NCBI GenBank assembly: GCA_002796835.1
Contig: LUGL01000014.1
Coordinates: forward strand, 1-64,000
Source: Elainella saxicola E1
GTDB taxonomy: Bacteria > Cyanobacteriota > Cyanobacteriia > Elainellales > Elainellaceae
Direction: 5' to 3'
DNA: 64,000 bases
Position 1 is the first letter of the stretch; each line of letters opens with the position of its first letter. The notes beneath the pieces are model-generated. The model was not told the origin of the DNA. It saw only the letters and a list, made by a program, of their open reading frames with translations, and made no database searches. A program made the position numbers and the translations under genes. Shown piece by piece: positions 58,382-64,000 of the stretch.

Positions 58382-59176
58382 TCAGGGATCGATGAATGCT
58401 AAAACAGCCTGATTAAACGCGGCAGGTGTTTCCCAGAGAAAATTATGTCCGGCTTGAGCAACCCATTGTAGTTGAGCGTTGGGAATGTCTGTGGCGAGTT
58501 TGTGCGCCTGTGCGGTTGGGATGAGACGATCTGCTGCTGCTGCCAGGACTAGCGTGGGTGCTGAAATCTGCTGGAGTTGATTTCGCGTATCGTGAGTCAG
58601 ACAGGCGGCAAGTTGCCCCGCAAAACCCGCAGTTGTTTGAGGATAGGGATACTGTAACGAGTCCTGAATGAGTTGATCAACCTGCTGGGGATCCCCAAAG
58701 AATCGATCGGTGAATAGCCAGGGAAGTTGCGATCGCATCCGCGTGGCAGGTCTAACTTTGTCTTGCATCATCTGCAACCAATTCTGAAGAATATGTTGAG
58801 TGACTGGCGGCAGATAAGCTGCTGTATTTACCAATAGCAATCGGTTTACTCGCTCAGGATGGTGCAATGCCAAAATTTGAGCGATCAGTCCACCCATGGA
58901 AAATCCCAAAACATCAGCCTGATCGATTTCTAGAGCATCGAGTAGCGCGATCGCATCTTCAGCCATCTCCTCAGTGGTATAGCTCGCTGCAGGCTGATCC
59001 GTTCTCCCAACGCCGCGATGATCTGGCAAGATCAGCTGGTGCTGCTGCGATAAAGCCGGAATCTGATAAACCCAGGCTGCACTGTCTAACCCCAATCCCT
59101 GAAGCAGCAGAATTGGATTGCCTGTTCCCTGGATTTCGTAGTACAGGTTGATTCCGCGCAGGTGAATGGTGGGCAT
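58382..59176 (-). CDS. Alpha/beta-fold hydrolase
   Basis: ILLLQGLGLDSAAWVYQIPAL, LPDHRGVGRTDQP, VLGFSMGGLIAQILALHHPERVNRLLLVNTA, AGHNFLWETP. Confidence 0.92.
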   Translation of the reverse strand: MPTIHLRGINLYYEIQGTGNPILLLQGLGLDSAAWVYQIPALSQQHQLILPDHRGVGRTDQPAASYTTEEMAEDAIALLDALEIDQADVLGFSMGGLIAQILALHHPERVNRLLLVNTAAYLPPVTQHILQNWLQMMQDKVRPATRMRSQLPWLFTDRFFGDPQQVDQLIQDSLQYPYPQTTAGFAGQLAACLTHDTRNQLQQISAPTLVLAAAADRLIPTAQAHKLATDIPNAQLQWVAQAGHNFLWETPAAFNQAVLAFIDP

Positions 59177-59351
59177 GGGCTGGAGCGGGCTTTAGCTGGG
59201 TAAGGCGACAATGGGGGCGATCGCTCCCTCAAAGTGATATTTTCTCACCTAATCCAGGATTTGCTCAAGATAATGGGCATCGACGTCTGAAAAGTCATTC
59301 AAGACATCGCTATCAATATCCAATACCAGCCGAACTTCAGCTTCAAACCTA

Positions 59352-60236
59352 TTAGAACGGGCGACTTCCCTGGATGCTAACCCGCTTCAAAATCCGGGTG
59401 GCGTTGGACGCAAACGCAGGCCGATAATGTGCCGTTGCCTGATTGTCCCAATAGAGCAGATCGCCTTCGCTCCAATGGTGGCTATAGGCCAGATGAGGCT
59501 GCGTGATATGTTCCCGCAGACGTGCGATCAGTTTTTCGCCTGCTGCATGGTCATAATCCACAATGTCAACATCACCTGCTGCATTCAGGTAGAGAATTTT
59601 CTTACCCGTATCTGGGTGAGTCCGTACAAGAGGATGAATCGCCACTCGTTCACCCGGCTCAAGGGTGCGACCTGCCGCATAGTTCGGTGTAGCATATTCA
59701 TCTCGATGCTTGCCGTAAAAGTTGATATGGCGAAGCTGCAAGTCTGCAATTTGCTGTTTTGTGGCCTCATCCAGCTCATCGTAAGCCTGAATCAAATTGA
59801 ACCAGGTCGTGTCAGGGCCACCATCTTCTGGTAATTTGATTGCTTGCAGCAAAGAACCGCTGGACGGCACGGGTAGCCAATCGTGATCAATATGGGGCAA
59901 TAAGGCTCGGTGGTTAGGAATGGTATTCACCGAACTCTCTTCTGTGGCCGCATTCGCCAACGTTAAAACCAGGGGCGGCAAATAAGGTTCGGTTTCGCCT
60001 TTGCGAACGTAGGCTGGCTGCTGGAGGATATCGCCAAAATAGCTGGCAAAAGCGATCTGCTGCTCATCGGTTAGTTTTTGATTCTTAAAGATCAGGAGGG
60101 AATGATCGCGCCATGCCTGTTTGAGTTGCAGAACTACTTCAGGTGCAAGCGGACGGCTGACATCTAGGCCTGTGACGATCGCACCCAGCGCTTTGCCAGT
60201 TGGCGTAATTTCAATTTGGGTTGCAGTAAAGGTCAT
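59352..60236 (-). CDS. TauD/TfdA-family 2-oxoglutarate-dependent dioxygenase
   Basis: ITPTGKALGAIVTGLDVSRPL, LLIFKNQKLTDEQQIAFASYFGD, LLPHIDHDWLPVPSSGSLLQAIKLPEDGGPDTTWFN, YSHHWSEGDLLYWDNQATAHYR. Confidence 0.92.
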   Translation of the reverse strand: MTFTATQIEITPTGKALGAIVTGLDVSRPLAPEVVLQLKQAWRDHSLLIFKNQKLTDEQQIAFASYFGDILQQPAYVRKGETEPYLPPLVLTLANAATEESSVNTIPNHRALLPHIDHDWLPVPSSGSLLQAIKLPEDGGPDTTWFNLIQAYDELDEATKQQIADLQLRHINFYGKHRDEYATPNYAAGRTLEPGERVAIHPLVRTHPDTGKKILYLNAAGDVDIVDYDHAAGEKLIARLREHITQPHLAYSHHWSEGDLLYWDNQATAHYRPAFASNATRILKRVSIQGSRPF

Positions 60237-60340
60237 TGGAACATCTCCTTTCGTATGAATTTCAGTAAGTAAATTTCAGTCAATCCAGCTTGTACATGCC
60301 ATACAACCAGAAATCTATTCTTCAAGGAGCGATCGCCCGC

Positions 60341-61609
60341 TCAAAGTCTCAGACCTGCTTGTTTCAGCAAGGGCAAAACCCGCCGACCAAATAATTCCAG
60401 ATCGGGTTCAAAATCATAGAAGGCGATTTGAAACCCATCCACTCCAGCCTGACGCAGCTGTACAAATTGTTCGGCAATCTGTTCTGGGGAACCAATCAAC
60501 TGAACATTGCCGCCGATCGCGCTGCCGACGCCGTGCCGCAAGTTGCCGCGCTGGTGACCTCTCCAGGCATGGGCATCGCCATAGGACCGGGAACGAGCAG
60601 CGATCGATTCATGATCGGCGTGATCGATAATGTCCTGGGCATATTGTTGTGCTTCCCGTTCCGTTTCGCGAACGATAATTAGCGGATTCAGCAATGTTCG
60701 CACCTGTCTCCCTTGCGCGATCGCCGACTGTTTCACCCGTTCGGTATGAGCTGGCAAAGAGGACAGCGCACTGTCAATATCACTGCCGCCGGGACTGGTG
60801 ATGAACACAATGTCAGAATGACGGCCCGCATAGTCGATGCCCGCATCCGAACCCGTCGCATTCACCAGAATTGGGCGACCGTAGAGCGATCGAGGACTAA
60901 TATAGGCATCTTTGAACTGCCAGGAAGACAGTTGACTTTGATAAGAAAAGCTCTCTGTTTCAGCCCATAATCGCTTCAGCACCGTCACGAACTCATCGGC
61001 CATGGCATAGCGGCGATCGTGCTCGATCTGATTCCAGCCAAACAGCTCATGCTCATAGGCCCGGAATCCCGTCACCACATTAATGCCCCAGCGACCTTTG
61101 GAAATGTGATCGAGCGTTGCTCCAAATTTCGCCAGATGAATCGGATGCCAGGGGCCGTACAGGACATGAAGGGTCGAGATCAGCAGAATTCGTGATGTGA
61201 TGCTGGCTAAGGAGGCGATCGCGATGAAGGCATCTAATCCTGCTTCGGTGCGGGTGGGTCCCTGTCCTCCTTTGGGCTGCCAGTGAGCATAGCCAAACAC
61301 CAGATCAAAACCCAGTGCTTCTGCGGTTTGGGTTAATTTGGCGTTATAGTCAAACGACCAGTCCGTCCCGCGTGGCAAAGTGGAGGAACTCCAGCCGCCA
61401 TGATGAATTGGCAGAAACAATCCCAGCAGGATGGGTTGACGCAGCGCCTGTGAGAGTGGACTATCAGGATAATCGGCGGGACCCAATGCAACACTACTAC
61501 CTGCGGCATGATTTACTTTGAAAGCAGCCGTATCTGCCGTATCTATTGCTGTCATCGCCAAGTCTCCTTTCTGTGACTCATTTTGTATTGAAATCGATGA
61601 AGTTACCAC
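60341..61609 (-). CDS. LLM-class flavin-dependent monooxygenase (SsuD/RutA-like), paralog of 51240..52424
   Basis: LSQALRQPILLGLFLPIHHGGWSSSTLPRGTDWSFDYNAKL; LDHISKGRWGINVVTGFRAYEHELFGWNQIEHDRRYAMADEF. Confidence 0.88.
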   Translation of the reverse strand: MVTSSISIQNESQKGDLAMTAIDTADTAAFKVNHAAGSSVALGPADYPDSPLSQALRQPILLGLFLPIHHGGWSSSTLPRGTDWSFDYNAKLTQTAEALGFDLVFGYAHWQPKGGQGPTRTEAGLDAFIAIASLASITSRILLISTLHVLYGPWHPIHLAKFGATLDHISKGRWGINVVTGFRAYEHELFGWNQIEHDRRYAMADEFVTVLKRLWAETESFSYQSQLSSWQFKDAYISPRSLYGRPILVNATGSDAGIDYAGRHSDIVFITSPGGSDIDSALSSLPAHTERVKQSAIAQGRQVRTLLNPLIIVRETEREAQQYAQDIIDHADHESIAARSRSYGDAHAWRGHQRGNLRHGVGSAIGGNVQLIGSPEQIAEQFVQLRQAGVDGFQIAFYDFEPDLELFGRRVLPLLKQAGLRL

Positions 61610-61631
61610 CGCTCAGTCATGAGCTTGCTGT

Positions 61632-62468
61632 TCAGGCGTCATCATGCACACTCACCAATGGAGGCAACTGATCGATCGGAATATCCAGCAGATAGGACAG
61701 ATCTTCCCTACGCCAAGCGTCGTAAATATCCCCAATTTCCTCAATATCATCAATTCCGGCAGCTAAGTAGCCCTTATGCCAATAGTTGTTTTTAAGGTTG
61801 GCACTGCGTCTCCGCTGAAATTCATTGTCAACCTCTAGTAGCTTGGCCGCCAATTCAGCTTTTTCATCTACTGAGGCCGCATCGTACCGTTCTTTCCACC
61901 AGTCAATCACCGCATAGCGATGCACTGCCTCATCGGGTATGACTTTGTCAGCAAAGTAGCTTGATGTTTCTGGATCCTTGATGCGGCCAACTTTGCCATT
62001 CAGCAGAAATGGAGCCACATTGTGAAGTTCGTAATGCAGCTGGAATGCAGCAAATCCAAACCAGTCCCGAATCGGTAAATCGCCCAAGTCGTCCCACTGA
62101 GCCTGGATGAGCTGATTCACTTCATCGATCGGATCGTAGCCCAATAATTCTCGCGCTCGCAGCACGCTATCGAGGGCATGCACCCCATCATCTCCAAGTT
62201 GTCGGCTGAGGATGAGTTGCCAATGCGGGTCATCAATAATCGGACCGATGGCTTTAGCAATGGCCTGGACAATAAACAAGTCATGGGCCGCAGCAAAGAC
62301 TCGATATTGGCCGATGTTTTTGATTTCTTCTGGTGTCTCTGGTGGACGAGTCTCGGAGCGATCGACAACGGGTAAATTGGGAGCATGTTGTGCAACTAGG
62401 CGATCGAGCAGCTGGGTTTCATATTCAAAGTCCCAGGCAGGTTTGGTTAAGGTTGCAGTCATAGTCAA
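61632..62468 (-). CDS. Uncharacterised protein with ferritin-like (di-metal) motifs, paralog of 30293..31114
   Basis: AAHDLFIVQ, SRQLGDDGVHALD, LHYELH, DEAVHRYAVIDWW, YDAWRREDLSYLLDIPIDQLPPLVS. Confidence 0.82.
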   Translation of the reverse strand: MTMTATLTKPAWDFEYETQLLDRLVAQHAPNLPVVDRSETRPPETPEEIKNIGQYRVFAAAHDLFIVQAIAKAIGPIIDDPHWQLILSRQLGDDGVHALDSVLRARELLGYDPIDEVNQLIQAQWDDLGDLPIRDWFGFAAFQLHYELHNVAPFLLNGKVGRIKDPETSSYFADKVIPDEAVHRYAVIDWWKERYDAASVDEKAELAAKLLEVDNEFQRRRSANLKNNYWHKGYLAAGIDDIEEIGDIYDAWRREDLSYLLDIPIDQLPPLVSVHDDA

Positions 62469-62549
62469 TCTCCTATCCTAATTTCCAATCGAGTCCGTTA
62501 ATTGGGCAGCATCGCCTTTCAGCTCCTTGTGGATCCGAAGGACAGCCCC

Positions 62550-63467
62550 CTAGAAAGCAGAAGGCAAAATCGTTCCCTTAAAATTGGTGGCGATGAAGTC
62601 CTTTAACTTTTGATCGGTCAGCAATTGATTTAATTTCTGAATGTCCGGATCATTTTCTTTTTCCTTGACAGTTGCTAACCCGATCGCATATTTTTTCTCT
62701 GCAATGCCTGCCTCATCCAATAAGATCGGATCCAATTGCAACTTAGCTTGAGCCAGAATCAGCGCATAGCTGACGCCATAGTCCAGGTCATCTAAACCTC
62801 TGGCGATCGCATAGTTATCCAATTCCTGGAGCTTAATTTTCTTAGGATGATCGACGACGTCCTTAACGGTGAAGAAACCATCTGCCTTGTCCTTCAAATT
62901 GATCAGCCCGATCGTTTTCAGGAATTTCAAAGATCGATCCTGGTTGCTGTCGTCATTGGAGATGCCGATCGTGGAACCTTCTGTCACTTCATCTGCTGAT
63001 TTAATGGCATGTTTCTTGGAATAGAGGCCAAAGATCGGCGTATAGGCTCGATTCAGCATCACGAAGTCTGCGCTGAGCCGCTTGGCTGCCTGATTCATAA
63101 ACAGCTGATGTTGGAAAAGGTTCGCATCCACTTCTCCATTCTTCAAGGCATCATTGATCTTGACTGAATCCCCAATCGTCACGATGTCGAACTTCACGCC
63201 CTGGCTGGGTGCAAGCTCAGTTTGAATAAATTTCAAAATATCGTCACTGGTGCTGTTACGGGAACCTATTTTCAGCGTTTTGGCAGGTGCAGCAGCACTT
63301 GGACTTGCAGCCACACTTGGACTGGCCGTTGAACTTTGGCTAGCGGACTGATTCTGAGAATTGGTGCAGCTTGCAAACAGGACAGAAGCGATCGCTGACC
63401 CTGCTCCCATAAGAAAGTAGCGCCGCTGTATTCCAACTGAATAGATGTTGTTGCGTTTTGCGCTCAT
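62550..63467 (-). CDS. MetQ/NlpA-family substrate-binding lipoprotein
   Basis: Lipobox VLFASCTN; FDIVTIGDSVKINDALKNGEVDANLFQHQLFMNQAAKRL; ATG 63467 (MSAKRNN). Confidence 0.86.
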   Translation of the reverse strand: MSAKRNNIYSVGIQRRYFLMGAGSAIASVLFASCTNSQNQSASQSSTASPSVAASPSAAAPAKTLKIGSRNSTSDDILKFIQTELAPSQGVKFDIVTIGDSVKINDALKNGEVDANLFQHQLFMNQAAKRLSADFVMLNRAYTPIFGLYSKKHAIKSADEVTEGSTIGISNDDSNQDRSLKFLKTIGLINLKDKADGFFTVKDVVDHPKKIKLQELDNYAIARGLDDLDYGVSYALILAQAKLQLDPILLDEAGIAEKKYAIGLATVKEKENDPDIQKLNQLLTDQKLKDFIATNFKGTILPSAF

Positions 63468-63560
63468 ATCATCGGTTTCTCCAAAACACAAATTTGAGGT
63501 TGATTGTATTGGTGACGCTAAGACGAAAATTGGTGCATCATCAAGCTGACAGCATGACGA

Positions 63561-64000
63561 TTAGAAAAATCCACCCTGGGGTAAAAGAGTGCCATTGATT
63601 TCGTAGTCACCGATCGCCTTTGCTTTGAAGGAGGGCGGATTATGAGAAGACAGGGTGCGGGCGTTGCGCCAATGGCGATCGAGGTTATAGGTAGTCTTTG
63701 TGGTGGAAGCTCCACCCACATCGAACAAGAGTGTGGCAGAACGGAGCGTCAGGTCATCTACCACCAATTTGGCTTTTGCAGCCTGTAAAGATGCTTCTAG
63801 AGAGGCTGCCAACTTCGCATCTTCATCCGTTAGTGTCACCGCAAACCGATCGAGCGCATCTGCTGCGGCCAACACAATGGCTTCTGCCGCAAAGGCATTC
63901 GCGGCAATTTGGCCCACAGTTTGCTGCAGCAAGGGATCTGCGGACGCTTGTTCAGAAACCGCATGGTAGAACGTCCGAGGACGGGTGTGCACCAGATTTT
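63561..64000 (-). CDS. SfnB/DszC-like acyl-CoA dehydrogenase-family monooxygenase (5' part beyond the right edge)
   Basis: Open to the window end; NLVHTRPRTFYHAVSEQ...KTTYNLDRHWRNARTLSSHNPPSFKAKAIGDYEIN; paralog of 46296..47537. Confidence 0.85.
   Translation of the reverse strand, partial: NLVHTRPRTFYHAVSEQASADPLLQQTVGQIAANAFAAEAIVLAAADALDRFAVTLTDEDAKLAASLEASLQAAKAKLVVDDLTLRSATLLFDVGGASTTKTTYNLDRHWRNARTLSSHNPPSFKAKAIGDYEINGTLLPQGGFF

Noticed and set aside
1-64000. CRISPR array, tRNA or rRNA genes
   Set aside because: No regularly spaced repeats or recognisable RNA gene sequence noticed; a proper scan (tRNAscan-SE, Infernal, CRISPR finder) was not possible here.

Overview
The window is a dense stretch of a cyanobacterial genome. 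Supporting signs are frequent GCGATCGC/CGATCG palindromes, an IsiA-type chlorophyll protein and a cyanobacterial-type REP-like repeat. The dominant theme is organosulfur scavenging. I count eight LLM-class FMNH2-dependent monooxygenases (SfnG-, SsuD- and NtaA/DszA-like), four SfnB/acyl-CoA-dehydrogenase-like proteins, four MetQ/NlpA lipoproteins with one MetN/MetI pair, an orphan SsuA-like binding protein, a TauD-like dioxygenase, an arylsulfotransferase, a ferredoxin plus AprA/FrdA-like flavoprotein pair, and several MFS/DMT exporters. Embedded non-sulfur units include a NAMPT/PncC/OMPDC-like cluster, an aapJQM transporter without its ATPase, and isiA. The observations I rate highest are: (1) a recurring operator-like dyad, consensus AATCTAC-GGTAAATCG-GTMGATT, with constant geometry at seven promoters, although no transcription factor is encoded in the window; (2) two paralogous uncharacterised proteins with ferritin-like di-metal motifs, each next to LLM monooxygenase genes; (3) a 76-bp tandem duplication that frameshifts a GST-like gene; (4) an O-methyltransferase with an in-frame amber codon at position 6; (5) a possible nicotinamide-to-NaMN salvage unit. 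The left edge carries a partial IS630-type transposase immediately upstream of sfnG. No rRNA, tRNA or CRISPR array was recognised. All family assignments come from reading the translated sequences, without database searches.
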